Of a stretch of DNA of 64,000 nucleotides, positions 28,601 to 36,760 are shown in pieces. Made by a program: the position numbers and the translations under genes. Numbering within the stretch: the first letter of the stretch is position 1; each line of letters opens with the position of its first letter. The stretch comes from CAYRYU01 sp964428355 (lineage in GTDB: Bacteria > Muiribacteriota > Ozemobacteria > Ozemobacterales > Ozemobacteraceae), in assembly GCA_964428355.1 (NCBI GenBank), contig CAYRYU010000006.1:1-64000 (forward strand), given 5' to 3'. Under the pieces are notes generated by a model that ran no database searches, was not told the DNA's origin, and worked only from the letters and a program-made list of their open reading frames with translations.

Positions 28601-30043
28601 CTGAAGCAGGAGTTCCGGCTGAAAAAGGCCCGGGAACTCTTGGAGAGCTACTCACCCCTGATCGTCTCACCCGACCCCGAGAACTTCCGGACCGCGGTTT
28701 TCCAGATCGGAAAGTTGATCGGGATGGGCTTCTCCGAATCGGTGGAGTTCGTTCAGAGAAGGGCGCAGACGGAACAGGATGCCGAAAGAAGGCAGGCACT
28801 GCTGGACCTGATCCGCCCAGGCAGACCTCCTAAAGAGGCCGAGAAAGCATCCCCGGAGACCCTTCCGGACAAGGACCTCCTCGAGTGGCTCCCACGGATC
28901 GATGCGGAGGGTTTCCGGCGTTCCAGGTCGAGCCTCTCCACTCTGCTCGGAAAGCGGGGGAAGGAGGTCCGATCCGCGATCATCAGGGTTTTCGGCCGCC
29001 TCGGGAGCCCCGGTGACGTCCAACTCGTAAAAAGGCACCTCAAGGACCAGGACGGTGAGGTCATCTCTGCGGCCATAGGTGTCCTGCATGCCTGGGCTCC
29101 CGATCTGCTGCTCGAATACCTCCCGAAGCTGACCGATCACTCTTCTTCCCAGGTCCAATCGGCAGCGCTTGCGGCTCTATGCTGCCTCGACCAGAAGCAG
29201 GCCTTCGCCGTTGCCGAACAGATGCTCGGGTCGAAGAAGCCGCGCCAGAGGGAGACCGCGATCCTTTCCCTCCAGGATTTCGATTTTCCCGTCGTTCAGG
29301 ACCTTGTGCTCGAACTCCTGCGAAGCGAGGAAAGGCCTGACAACCGGGTTCATCTCGTGAGGTTGCTGAAGGCGAATATCTCCCCTGCGTTGTTGGTGAA
29401 GGTTTTCGAAGCCCTCAGAAACGGTCCCGAGTCGAGGAGAGAACAGGACATTGCCGTCCTCAACGAGTTCTGCCGGATCCTGGCGGAAAACGCTCTCCGG
29501 ACCTGCGGTTCAGCGGCAGGGGTTTTCAAATGGGCCGAGGATCAGGCCAAGATACTCGAACGGAAACGAAGACAGCCCCCGCCCGTCTACGATCTTGAAC
29601 GGATCAGGAAGATCAGGGAGGAGCAGCGTGCGAAACGGGAGGCGGAGAGGCCGTTTCTCGAGAAACTTGGGAACCGGCTTTCCCGGATCGGAATTCCGGA
29701 GAGGGCCGTTTCCGGGCTCTTCGCGGCAGGGGCTCTTGGAGTTGTATTCTATTTCTTCCTTTCCGATTCCGCCCCTGTCGAAAAGCCCCTCCCCAAACCC
29801 GCCGCGGTCAAAAAGCAGAAAGAAGGATTTGTACAAGACAAGGTTTTTTCGGTCCAGGGGGGAATCACCAAGGTTTCGCCCGGGTCGATCGAGGTCAGCC
29901 AGGATGGAACCGGAGATCTCCTGACCGTGAAGTTCCCGAAAGGAATGCCGGACTATCGTATGGGACATCCGTTCCGGGGCCAGGTGAAGATAAAAAAGGT
30001 CGATGGGAAGTCCGTCCAGGGCGAGATCGTCGTGACCTATTGA
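25694..30043 (+). CDS. Giant membrane-anchored HEAT-repeat protein with internal duplication, 1449 aa
   Basis: The protein is built of two homologous halves of about 650-700 residues each. Near residue 170 it reads FLVPLLTNPTSGIRSKAIRL and WDPQEALKHFEDMLFS, and near 835 FLVPMLVSENATLRSMAVRL and WDPPEALRHFEAGLFS; the following blocks also correspond. Both halves are HEAT-type helical repeats. A transmembrane segment (VSGLFAAGALGVVFYFFL) lies near residue 1340, followed by a small beta-rich C-terminal domain of about 100 residues, the same arrangement as in the 807-residue paralogue. AGGAG precedes the ATG. It probably acts as a large cytoplasmic scaffold on the inner membrane. Position before a prepilin triplet suggests, but does not prove, a link to pilus or secretion assembly. 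Confidence 0.78.
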   Translation: MSPLDSLVEELRAEDPAIRTAVIAKIENLAGTPEETSFLEKLLERDFDPETRFQILLIHAQFKGRQERDVDSAKAAEEVLGILGNTAPDVMGLFRRIPHLARPEIAGIVSALAQTPFERFPEEALPAIISFYGKHAGPEALGKIAPFLGHANPRILAVTVEVFEKKDPETLKEFLVPLLTNPTSGIRSKAIRLLHRWDPQEALKHFEDMLFSETPSEREAALFHAFFFPFGSIELSVLRFCGTEEDLNLIRRAGKLFIINPSFENSLRLMELYENSVGEKRDEIREIIVRVVDFLCKSGISQGTAQETFENLKNLYRKEKIRKALDRCSVLLGSELPEERRMAICKLLEWRDAGVEGAEALLQEQRTREANPELLELLNPAPPGIAPAETKPATESVPWGSLLGLPREGYLRARETLFSGMDTTERKVEVLRLIAAHEDQAGRETALTLLSDGSLEVVENAIGALIRLDPSSLAPHIDGLLQNPSVEIQVRALGAMLLMDKKRALTELERLLFSAQAERRKVGILGATEFDFPSVEHLLLKSLASESEKENLACHLRLFKTHLDEPTTFAVFSLSLQRPDGALEPLSRNLAAEFLRERKPPFPDVESLLKSWKDKLEPSRGGKEPPAEDYSLAHVRKLRAATPGPEPTRTQRTRGGGNESGVGAEFSELDSSDPIRRFLFLETISGKNLGSERKSHLVWLEKHHRDSATRFHLKLVLERISQECAPISASVNPLETIENALKSSPPDFIRLLPSLEIVPRRASAAVLALIREGGWEGWPREVLPFVFRFFKRVGSSEDSRGISRFCRHEDPRVSAMAIEALEKVNPDDLKPFLVPMLVSENATLRSMAVRLLCKWDPPEALRHFEAGLFSSDPEERHASIYQAFFMPFPAIEPLLLRFLSLETDPELLRKVGNLFRINPLPEEPIRLVGILEKAGGEKRGLLSSVLGGVIEALSKAGLIDKDPQRIAEDLKQEFRLKKARELLESYSPLIVSPDPENFRTAVFQIGKLIGMGFSESVEFVQRRAQTEQDAERRQALLDLIRPGRPPKEAEKASPETLPDKDLLEWLPRIDAEGFRRSRSSLSTLLGKRGKEVRSAIIRVFGRLGSPGDVQLVKRHLKDQDGEVISAAIGVLHAWAPDLLLEYLPKLTDHSSSQVQSAALAALCCLDQKQAFAVAEQMLGSKKPRQRETAILSLQDFDFPVVQDLVLELLRSEERPDNRVHLVRLLKANISPALLVKVFEALRNGPESRREQDIAVLNEFCRILAENALRTCGSAAGVFKWAEDQAKILERKRRQPPPVYDLERIRKIREEQRAKREAERPFLEKLGNRLSRIGIPERAVSGLFAAGALGVVFYFFLSDSAPVEKPLPKPAAVKKQKEGFVQDKVFSVQGGITKVSPGSIEVSQDGTGDLLTVKFPKGMPDYRMGHPFRGQVKIKKVDGKSVQGEIVVTY

Positions 30044-30055
30044 GCCGGGAAGAAA

Positions 30056-32290
30056 GTGCATGGGATGAGTGAAAAGAGTATAGGAGGACCGTGGTTCCAC
30101 CCGACGATATCGAACACGCGCGGGTCTTTCCTCTTCATCTCGATCGGGATACTCATTGTCGTTTTCCTTTTCTCGATCCAGTTCAACCGGTATCTCCAGA
30201 TGCAGAAAAAACTGAGCTCCCGCATGGGCCAGCAGAAGATTCTGGCCAGGGTAGCCCTGGGCCTTGCGAGCCTGGCGGTCCACCAGCTCAACTTCGCTCC
30301 GAACTGCGGGCACAACGATCACATAAGCCCTTTGCCCTCCGATCTGACTCCCAATCTGAAGCGGATCTACACCTGGCTCACGAAGCCCCTTCCGGGGATG
30401 GGAGACCTTTCCGAGACCCCGGTCGCACTCGAGGAAGACCCGGAGTATTTCGATCTTCGGGACGTAACCGTGCCTCTGCTGGCCCCGCTGCGCGAGAACA
30501 TGGAGTTCGAGTACCAGATCCAGGTTTCGGGCCGGGAAAAGGATTTCGAGCAGTGCGGGGTTTCCCGCGCGGGATATTCCCAGGAGAAGAAGGGTCTCGT
30601 CCACCTTGTCGTGAAAACGACCTTTTCGCGGGGCGGGGCTTCCCAGGTGACCGAAGAGTTCCGGTTCATCGCACGGGTGAAGGTGACCTCCGCCCTTGCC
30701 CCGATCTTTTCAAAGTTTTCCCTGTATATCGAAAAGGCGGATCTTCCCGACCTTCCCGTCAATGTAGGGTTCAACGCGGTCCAGGTAAAGGACACGGGCC
30801 GGCTGGTGGAAGGCGTCCTCCCGCTTCCGCTGGTACTGGACAACGACGGGGAGGGTTTATCCCGCACGGTAGAGACCGACTACAACGATTTCGTCAAGGC
30901 CCCCCGGGGCCTGGTCTATTTGGGGGGAGAGACCCCGGTGGTCCTCAACCTTGCCCGATCCCCGCTGAAGAACCAGGAGCTCTCTGCCGGCGAGGAGTTC
31001 CAGTTCTACCGGAAGGGCCTCGACGGTGCTCTCCCTTTCCAGACGGGTCTTACGGGCGACAAGAAGACCGTGATCGTTTCGCAGTTCCCCAAAGGCGTTT
31101 CCAACTCGGACAATACGAACAACAACACCTTCTACGATCTTGTCAGGAAGTATTCCACTCTGGGCCAGACCCTGGTGGATGTCTACCGGATGCAGTTCGC
31201 GTCCATCTTCCGTCTGTGCGGAATCGAGTCGAACAAGTCCCCGACCCTGGTTCTGGGAAACGTGAAGAGTGGCTTCCTTCTTCTCAAGTTCTTTTCGGTC
31301 TTCAAGGACCCCCCTCCCTCCCCACCCGAGCGGCGTGAGTTCCTCGAGAACCTGGATTACGTCGTCTTCAAGGCCGATATCGGAGACAAGTATCTTCCCT
31401 TTGCCCAGGCATTCAACGTAACCGACACCCTTGGGTTCGGGTATCCCCGGTACCTGAAGGATTACGCATGCGGAATCTCCAGCCGCAGCTGGAACATCGG
31501 ACTGGGGTTCATGTACCGGCAGGATGAAGCCAGTCCGCCGGCCACACTTGCACCAGGAAGCAAGCTCCGCAGGTTCATGGAAGAAGAGCCCCTCTCCCCC
31601 GATCTGATGCATGGAATTCCTGAGCCATTCCAGTCGGTCATGACCGACAGCACCCCCGCCGGAACCACGGTTCCCAACGACCTGAAACGGATGGACCCCT
31701 TCGTCGACCTCCTCAGGGCACCCGACCGCTTCATCTACGAGATCCCGGCCACGGGGGAAACCCTCACGGCGAAGGAAGCCCTTGCCCGCCGGGGCCTTTG
31801 GTCCGGGGGCCGCCTCGACCTCAACGGCTGGGTCAAGCTGAAAAAGCCCATGAGCCTCGACATCACAGAACCGACGATGTTCGTTTCCAACGGAGGTATC
31901 CTTGTGGAAGAGGGGGACATCAACATCCGTGCATCCGTCTTCCCCTCGCGAACGATCGCCGACAGGAGGGATGTGGTCCTCCAGATCGTCACCCTCAAGG
32001 GGAACATCCGGCTGGAAACGCCGCCTGGAGCGGAGGTCCGTGCCGGGCTCATCGCGGGTGGAGACGGTATCACGACCGGGAAGATAGTCTTCGCCGGCCG
32101 CCCAAAGCTGGTCGGATCACTGGCGATGAAGCGTCTCATGATGACCGCGGATGAGATGGCGGGTTTCTACGGAGCAGACATGTTCTATTACCCACCGCTG
32201 TCGGCCCTCCCCAAGGCTCCCGACGACGCCACCTCAGAAAAACCGCTTGCAGCGGTAAGTTTCGATCCTATGCCGATACTGAGGAACTGA
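30056..32290 (+). CDS. Membrane-anchored PilX-like protein preceding a prepilin pair
   Basis: A single N-terminal transmembrane helix (GSFLFISIGILIVVFLFSI) is followed by an amphipathic helix with KKLSSRMGQQKILARVALG, then about 650 residues of mostly beta-rich exported domain. The layout (basic N-terminus, TM, helix, large periplasmic part) resembles PilX/GspK-like components, though no canonical prepilin cleavage site is seen. GTG at 30056 has GGGA 5 nt upstream; ATG at 30065 would remove three residues. The gene ends one base before the next ATG, so the three genes to 33289 form an operon with the same order as the triplet at the start of the window. Confidence 0.7.
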   Translation: MHGMSEKSIGGPWFHPTISNTRGSFLFISIGILIVVFLFSIQFNRYLQMQKKLSSRMGQQKILARVALGLASLAVHQLNFAPNCGHNDHISPLPSDLTPNLKRIYTWLTKPLPGMGDLSETPVALEEDPEYFDLRDVTVPLLAPLRENMEFEYQIQVSGREKDFEQCGVSRAGYSQEKKGLVHLVVKTTFSRGGASQVTEEFRFIARVKVTSALAPIFSKFSLYIEKADLPDLPVNVGFNAVQVKDTGRLVEGVLPLPLVLDNDGEGLSRTVETDYNDFVKAPRGLVYLGGETPVVLNLARSPLKNQELSAGEEFQFYRKGLDGALPFQTGLTGDKKTVIVSQFPKGVSNSDNTNNNTFYDLVRKYSTLGQTLVDVYRMQFASIFRLCGIESNKSPTLVLGNVKSGFLLLKFFSVFKDPPPSPPERREFLENLDYVVFKADIGDKYLPFAQAFNVTDTLGFGYPRYLKDYACGISSRSWNIGLGFMYRQDEASPPATLAPGSKLRRFMEEEPLSPDLMHGIPEPFQSVMTDSTPAGTTVPNDLKRMDPFVDLLRAPDRFIYEIPATGETLTAKEALARRGLWSGGRLDLNGWVKLKKPMSLDITEPTMFVSNGGILVEEGDINIRASVFPSRTIADRRDVVLQIVTLKGNIRLETPPGAEVRAGLIAGGDGITTGKIVFAGRPKLVGSLAMKRLMMTADEMAGFYGADMFYYPPLSALPKAPDDATSEKPLAAVSFDPMPILRN

Positions 32291-32291
32291 C

Positions 32292-32711
32292 ATGACCAGA
32301 TCCGTTCGCGCGTTCACGTTCGTCGAAATCGCGGTCGCGATGCTCATCCTTGGGATCGGGCTGGTTCCCGTTTTCTGGGTTTTCATCCGTAGCGGCTCCG
32401 AGACGGTCATGAGCCGCGAGGAGATAATGGCCCACAACATGGCGGGCGAGATGCTGGACCTTGCACTCAAAAAGGGATACGACATAGGAGCGGGGGATGT
32501 CTCCCCTTCAGATCTTGGGACGATCAGCGTATCAGATCCCCAGTTTTCGGGAGTTCTCAATGTGCAGGAGATCGTTCCCAAGGGGGGATGGAAAAACTGG
32601 CCGATGTCCTACAAGGTCGTCACCGCAAGAGTGACCTGGACGAGCCAGGGAATTCCGCGCAAGTATGCCCTGACCACGCTTCTCTTCCGGGGGATCAACC
32701 AGAGCCTATGA
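32292..32711 (+). CDS. Prepilin-like protein (GspI/PilV type)
   Basis: At 139 residues this is about the normal size for a GspI/PilV-type minor pilin. The N-terminus MTRSVRAFTFVEIAVAMLIL contains a prepilin site (A|FTFVEI, Ala instead of Gly at -1, Glu at +5) and a hydrophobic helix. The Ala at -1 is tolerated by some prepilin peptidases. It overlaps the next gene by four bases (ATGA), and the previous gene stops at 32290. It would be processed by a prepilin peptidase not encoded in this window. Confidence 0.8.
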   Translation: MTRSVRAFTFVEIAVAMLILGIGLVPVFWVFIRSGSETVMSREEIMAHNMAGEMLDLALKKGYDIGAGDVSPSDLGTISVSDPQFSGVLNVQEIVPKGGWKNWPMSYKVVTARVTWTSQGIPRKYALTTLLFRGINQSL

Positions 32712-33289
32712 TGTTCATCCGTAGGGGGGTCACTCTGATCGAGGTCGTGGTGGGACTGTTGATCGGATCGCTGCTCCTTCTTTCCCTTTCGAGGATATTT
32801 TCGGAGGGGTTCAGGATCTCCCAGAAAGGAAGCAGCCATCTGACGAACATGCAGGCGGCATCGATCCTGATGGCCCAGATCGAGCAGGATCTTTCGGCCG
32901 CGCTTCTGGTCGAGTTCCCGGGAAGTCCGGACGGGCCGGCGCTGAAGATCGGTGTTCCGGAGATCCTGGACGATCCCGGGAGAATGGCAACTTCCACCAT
33001 TTTGTACGAGCGGCTTCCCGACAAGCTCGGGTTCATGCGGAAGATCATCCCCCCGGCAGGATCCGGGGCGGGGGGATCGGAGCACATCTTCTGCCGGGGG
33101 TTGATCACCGAGGTTTCCTTCACCCCGGGGGGGAGTTCAGCGGCTCCAGCGCCGACGGAGGGGATATCCGTCGAGATCTCCACCAGGACGCCACCCGCCG
33201 GGACCGAGGAAAACCGCGTCAAACGCTTCGTCTATTGCCTGAACCTTCCCCCCAACCACGCCCGCATGACCGGTGACTGGAGGTATTAG
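32708..33289 (+). CDS. Prepilin-like protein (GspJ/PilW type)
   Basis: I chose the ATG that overlaps the preceding stop (ATGA), giving 193 residues. The leader MMFIRRGVTLIEVVVGLLIG is a textbook prepilin signal: cleavage after Gly, Glu at +5, then a hydrophobic helix. MAQIEQDLSAAL further on fits the alpha-helical spine of GspJ-type minor pilins. A longer frame upstream would only add residues read from the preceding gene. It is the last gene of its operon and is followed by a palindromic intergenic repeat rather than a T-rich terminator. Confidence 0.82.
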   Translation: MMFIRRGVTLIEVVVGLLIGSLLLLSLSRIFSEGFRISQKGSSHLTNMQAASILMAQIEQDLSAALLVEFPGSPDGPALKIGVPEILDDPGRMATSTILYERLPDKLGFMRKIIPPAGSGAGGSEHIFCRGLITEVSFTPGGSSAAPAPTEGISVEISTRTPPAGTEENRVKRFVYCLNLPPNHARMTGDWRY

Positions 33290-33322
33290 GACCACAATCC
33301 GGCAGTTGCCTGACGAGGCCGA

Positions 33323-33425
33323 TTCCGCAGATTTCGCAGATAGGCCGACCGCAAACGCGGTCGGCCTATCGCCGCAGATGCTGAAACCTGACCGGATCTG
33401 CGCCCATCCGCGTAATCTGTGGAAG
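33323..33425. repeat. Palindromic intergenic repeat with 13-bp hairpin
   Basis: A perfect 13-bp stem (ATAGGCCGACCGC/GCGGTCGGCCTAT, loop AAAC) spans 33340-33369. It is flanked by CCGCAGATTTCGCAGAT on the left and, after 30 bases, by ATCTGCG...AATCTGTGG on the right, an imperfect outer inverted repeat. It lies between convergent genes and has no T tract. Elements with this 'CGCAGAT' signature are seen in many environmental genomes as REP-like repeats; their function is unknown to me. Confidence 0.6.
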
Positions 33426-33902
33426 CTACTTTTTCGCGGGGGGGGATTTTTTCAGAGCCTCTTCGACATCGTTGAGGGAAAAGCGGGCATCGGGGGTGAG
33501 GCCGTTCCCCATGAAGACCTCGAACACGCTTCCCCTTCCGGAATACGGAGAAAGGGTGTCATTCTTCAAGATCAGGAACAGGAGGACTTTCGCACCCTTT
33601 TCGGGAAAGGGAGAGAGAGGTTCCTCGATGGAGGAAACGGCCCCGGAAGCGGTCTCCTGAGCGAAAACCTCGATCTTCTCCTGTTTCGGGGGGGTTCCCT
33701 TGAGGATCCTGTCGGGTTTGATCCAGGCCTTGATGAAGGTCCGGGTTCCCATGGTCTCGAGAGTCCTCTTCGTGCTGACCGTTCCGGTCAGAATGACGTC
33801 GGATCCCGAGATCAGCTCCTGGAGCGTTGGAAGGGCATACGCGGCGATGACCCCGAGGGGGAAGAGAACGAGCAGGCAGATTACGTGAATCGATTTCTTC
33901 AT
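33426..33902 (-). CDS. Small exported protein of unknown function, 158 aa
   Basis: I start at the ATG preceded by AGGAG (7 nt), giving MKKSIHVICLLVLFPLGVIA, a clean signal peptide ending near ALP. An ATG 42 bases upstream would place a charged stretch before the signal. The mature part has LPTLQELISGSDVILTGTV and a later DRILKGTPPKQEKIEVF, which resembles small beta-barrel-like exported proteins with the theme 'SDVVVxGxV ... LKG', but I cannot assign a named family. It lies 43 bases downstream of the metallopeptidase gene in the same direction and may be expressed with it. Confidence 0.65.
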   Translation of the reverse strand: MKKSIHVICLLVLFPLGVIAAYALPTLQELISGSDVILTGTVSTKRTLETMGTRTFIKAWIKPDRILKGTPPKQEKIEVFAQETASGAVSSIEEPLSPFPEKGAKVLLFLILKNDTLSPYSGRGSVFEVFMGNGLTPDARFSLNDVEEALKKSPPAKK

Positions 33903-33945
33903 CGGTTGTTCTCCTGGGCGGTGAATGGAAAGAGAGCGATTCATT

Positions 33946-35397
33946 TCATTCGAATGAGTAGGCCGAACCCATCATCTGGTTCAAACCCTGGATGTAGGTC
34001 TTGTTTTCGTTGAACCCCTCATCGGTGACGGCGAATTTCGTGTAACTCATGGAATAATTGTCCTCGCCCTTCACGCCTGATTCGTCGGTCGTCCCGGGGG
34101 TGACCTTCACATCGATGCTCTGGTTCTGACCGAACCCGAAATCCCCGGGGGAGTTGGCGATCGTGGCATACTCGGAATCGACACCGATACCCTCGATCCA
34201 GCCGTAATCAAGGATTTCATCTTCGATGAAATCGTACCGCCCGGGAAACGCGGCTTCCATTTTCGATCGCCCCAATGCGGCGAAAGCAGTGGATTCAGCC
34301 ATGTCCTCGGAACCGATACGATTCCCGGTGGCTTTGCGGGCATCGAAACCTCCATAAATCGAAACGGACTGGCCAAGCTCATGGTTTCCGCCTGGTTGGG
34401 AAAGTCTGTATGCCCATTGGGTATGGTTTTCCGCGGAAAGGGAGGTTTTCTCGACGGCTCCGTTGCTGTAGATGATGGTCACGGGAAGAGTGACCTTGTA
34501 TCTTCTGACGTGTCTCCAGAATTTCGATGCCCAGCTGCTGCGGACCTCCGGGTGGGCGTTCTGGAAACAGTGGGTCATTTCGTGAACGAGAACGGCACGG
34601 AACTTCCCGTCGGCTTTCGCGGGGGATGCGAAATCCCCTTCTCCGACGAGATCGAAGATATGGACTGTGGAAGGATTGTTGTCGTAGACGACTCCGAAGG
34701 AGCTTGCCGCCGCAACCTCGACTTCCCTTCGTTTGTATTTCCCGTCGACCTTGATGTAATCCCCGTTCTCATCGACATCGAGAACCATCACCTTCCCGGT
34801 CTTTTCCGCGATCCGGACGATCTTTTTAGTGGAACTGCGGAAACTCTCGGGCAGGACCCCCAGGGTTTCGTAAACTGCCTGCAACTGAGCAACTGACCAT
34901 TTGCTGGGCCGGTATAGGTTGTCCAGATCCCCGTCATAGGCATCGTTGCCAATCTTTTCCGGACCGTCCAGGATCACGATTCCGAACCTCTGCCTGATGG
35001 CGGTTTTCCACTCGTTCACCTGCTGCTCAGCGGGCTGGGCTGCAGTCTTCTCGATGAAACTCTTGTCACACTGGAGGTCGATGATTCGCTCGACGACTCC
35101 TCCCGCAACCGCGCCTCCGATGATTCCGACCGGCCCCATCCCGATTCCGACGATCCCTCCCACCACGCTTCCGAACCAGTTGGAGTAGGCCATGGAGGAG
35201 TTCGCGGAAACGCCGTCACCAGGCGTGATGGCCGCTGTGGTATCCGGTTGGGCTCCCCCGTCGGGTGAGTTCTGGGCATCGTGCGCCCCCATGATCTGCT
35301 GGGCTTCGTTCTCGTCGTCCTGGGCGAACAACGCCCCGGAGGCCAGGACAAGGGGAATTACAAGGGCAATCGACAGGATGAATCGTCTTGAATCCAC
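33946..35397 (-). CDS. Secreted HExxH metallopeptidase-like protein
   Basis: This 483-residue protein has a signal peptide (MDSRRFILSIALVIPLVLAS). A polar, probably disordered stretch follows (about 27-65), then a Gly-rich hydrophobic segment (VVGGIVGIGMGPVGIIGGAV, about 78-97) that could insert in or lie on a membrane. The zincin motif HEMTH is at 272-276 within VLVHEMTHCFQNAHPE, and a likely third ligand Glu lies downstream in SEDMAESTAF. HExxH plus a downstream Glu is typical of gluzincins, so proteolytic activity is likely but the substrate is unknown. The Gly-rich hydrophobic stretch resembles glycine-zipper segments. No family name can be given with confidence. Confidence 0.7.
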   Translation of the reverse strand: MDSRRFILSIALVIPLVLASGALFAQDDENEAQQIMGAHDAQNSPDGGAQPDTTAAITPGDGVSANSSMAYSNWFGSVVGGIVGIGMGPVGIIGGAVAGGVVERIIDLQCDKSFIEKTAAQPAEQQVNEWKTAIRQRFGIVILDGPEKIGNDAYDGDLDNLYRPSKWSVAQLQAVYETLGVLPESFRSSTKKIVRIAEKTGKVMVLDVDENGDYIKVDGKYKRREVEVAAASSFGVVYDNNPSTVHIFDLVGEGDFASPAKADGKFRAVLVHEMTHCFQNAHPEVRSSWASKFWRHVRRYKVTLPVTIIYSNGAVEKTSLSAENHTQWAYRLSQPGGNHELGQSVSIYGGFDARKATGNRIGSEDMAESTAFAALGRSKMEAAFPGRYDFIEDEILDYGWIEGIGVDSEYATIANSPGDFGFGQNQSIDVKVTPGTTDESGVKGEDNYSMSYTKFAVTDEGFNENKTYIQGLNQMMGSAYSFE

Positions 35398-35468
35398 GGT
35401 TCCCTCCTCAAAGCCAACTCTTCGTTCAGTACATTATAAATCTCCGAGGAGTGCTTGTCGATTGGACA

Positions 35469-36572
35469 CTACCACCAGTCTTTTCGAACCCGGGGGTCCA
35501 TAAGGGTACCGGTATCACGTATGGCCACCTTGACCTCACTCCCTGCGGCCCGGCCAAATCCCTGGCCACCACGGAGTGCCGGCATCCGGCCCCGGCCTTC
35601 CCCCACGCATTTGTCATAGAGCGCCTGGAGCCTGCCGTCGATGGCGACTCCCTCGACGTGAAGCGTATAACCGCCCACCACGTTGTCCTCACGGGTGTAT
35701 TTCAGGGTAATCCGGCCAGGGGCGGCATATAGTACGAGGGCCATCTTTCCTTCCCCGATGTCATATCCCGAGGTCGGCACCCGGAGCACTTCCCCGGGGT
35801 TGGTTTTCATCCCGAGAAGGGTGACCTCCCAGTTCGTCAAGGGTCCCTCCCTTTTCATGGAATCCCAGTTCCAGCCATTCACGCGGTAGACCGCAGGAAA
35901 CTCGGGAACCCGGTTGTCCTCGAACATGGTCTTGAACTTGGGTGCTTTTCCGTCGGTATCGCCTCCCATGTCGACCAACCCGCGTGTGCTTTCAGTGGAG
36001 GACCAACCCGGGATGGCGAGGTTCAGATCCGGATGTCCGTCCGCAGGCCTGTCGCTCGGGGATCCATTGATCGAGAGGGTACCAAAATCCTCCCCGCCGA
36101 CTTCGGAAGTTCCTGGCACATTGTTGCTGCCGGGATCGGGATCCGGGGGAAAACCATCCTGTGGCTTCCCAGGGGGAACGGGAGTTTCCGAGCCCTGGGC
36201 CGGGGCTTTTCCCCCGGTCGGCGGGGCTGAAGGAGAGGGGCTTTTTTCGATTGCTCCAAGGATGGTTCTGGCAGTCTGAAAATCGTCGTTCCGCTCGGTC
36301 GTGATCTTGATCCACTCCCTGAGAATCCAGATTTTGTCGGTTTTCCCCGACCAACGCGATATGTTTTCCGGAATGTCGGGGCGGCGGGAGTAAAATTCAT
36401 CCAGATCCTCCATCGGACCCGCGAGAGACGAGATGACCAAGGGAAAAAGGACCAGCAAACCAACAATCATGACGATGATTCCCGAATTTCGCACGGCTTC
36501 GCCCCCCTTTCGAAAAAACCACTCAATCAACTGATGACAGTAACCGCATCGCATCGTTGGATATTTCACCAC
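35469..36572 (-). CDS. Membrane-anchored protein with conserved C-terminal domain, unknown function
   Basis: This 367-residue protein begins with a short CGYC-containing stretch (Cys9, Cys12), has one transmembrane segment (GIIVMIVGLLVLFPLVISSLA, about 31-51), a long Pro/Gly-rich linker (about 105-175) and a C-terminal beta-rich domain. The last ~80 residues (TLKYTREDNVVGGYTLHVEG ... AAGSEVKVAIRDTGTLMDPR) look like a compact, probably widespread domain, but I cannot name it. The start codon is read as ATG; with the CxxC so close to the start, the true start may differ. Its upstream region runs into an assembly gap. Confidence 0.6.
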   Translation of the reverse strand: MVKYPTMRCGYCHQLIEWFFRKGGEAVRNSGIIVMIVGLLVLFPLVISSLAGPMEDLDEFYSRRPDIPENISRWSGKTDKIWILREWIKITTERNDDFQTARTILGAIEKSPSPSAPPTGGKAPAQGSETPVPPGKPQDGFPPDPDPGSNNVPGTSEVGGEDFGTLSINGSPSDRPADGHPDLNLAIPGWSSTESTRGLVDMGGDTDGKAPKFKTMFEDNRVPEFPAVYRVNGWNWDSMKREGPLTNWEVTLLGMKTNPGEVLRVPTSGYDIGEGKMALVLYAAPGRITLKYTREDNVVGGYTLHVEGVAIDGRLQALYDKCVGEGRGRMPALRGGQGFGRAAGSEVKVAIRDTGTLMDPRVRKDWW

Positions 36573-36610
36573 TCCAGTCTACAAAAAGAGTCTCTCGGGA
36601 GGCAATCCCT

Positions 36611-36760
36611 GGGCTTATCCTGTCGCCGGGCTTATNNNNNNNNNNNNNNNNNNNNNNNNNNNNNNNNNNNNNNNNNNNNNNNNNNNNNNNNNNNNNNNNN
36701 NNNNNNNNNNNNNNNNNNNNNNNNNNNNNNNNNNNGGGCTTATCCTGTCGCCGGGCTTAT
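36611..36760. other. Assembly gap (36636-36735) flanked by identical 25-bp overlaps
   Basis: The 25 bases at 36611-36635 are repeated exactly at 36736-36760, on both sides of 100 N. This looks like two contigs that overlap and were joined with a placeholder instead of being merged. Collapsing it removes 125 bases between the cyclase 1 stop and the next gene and changes no protein. Confidence 0.85.
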
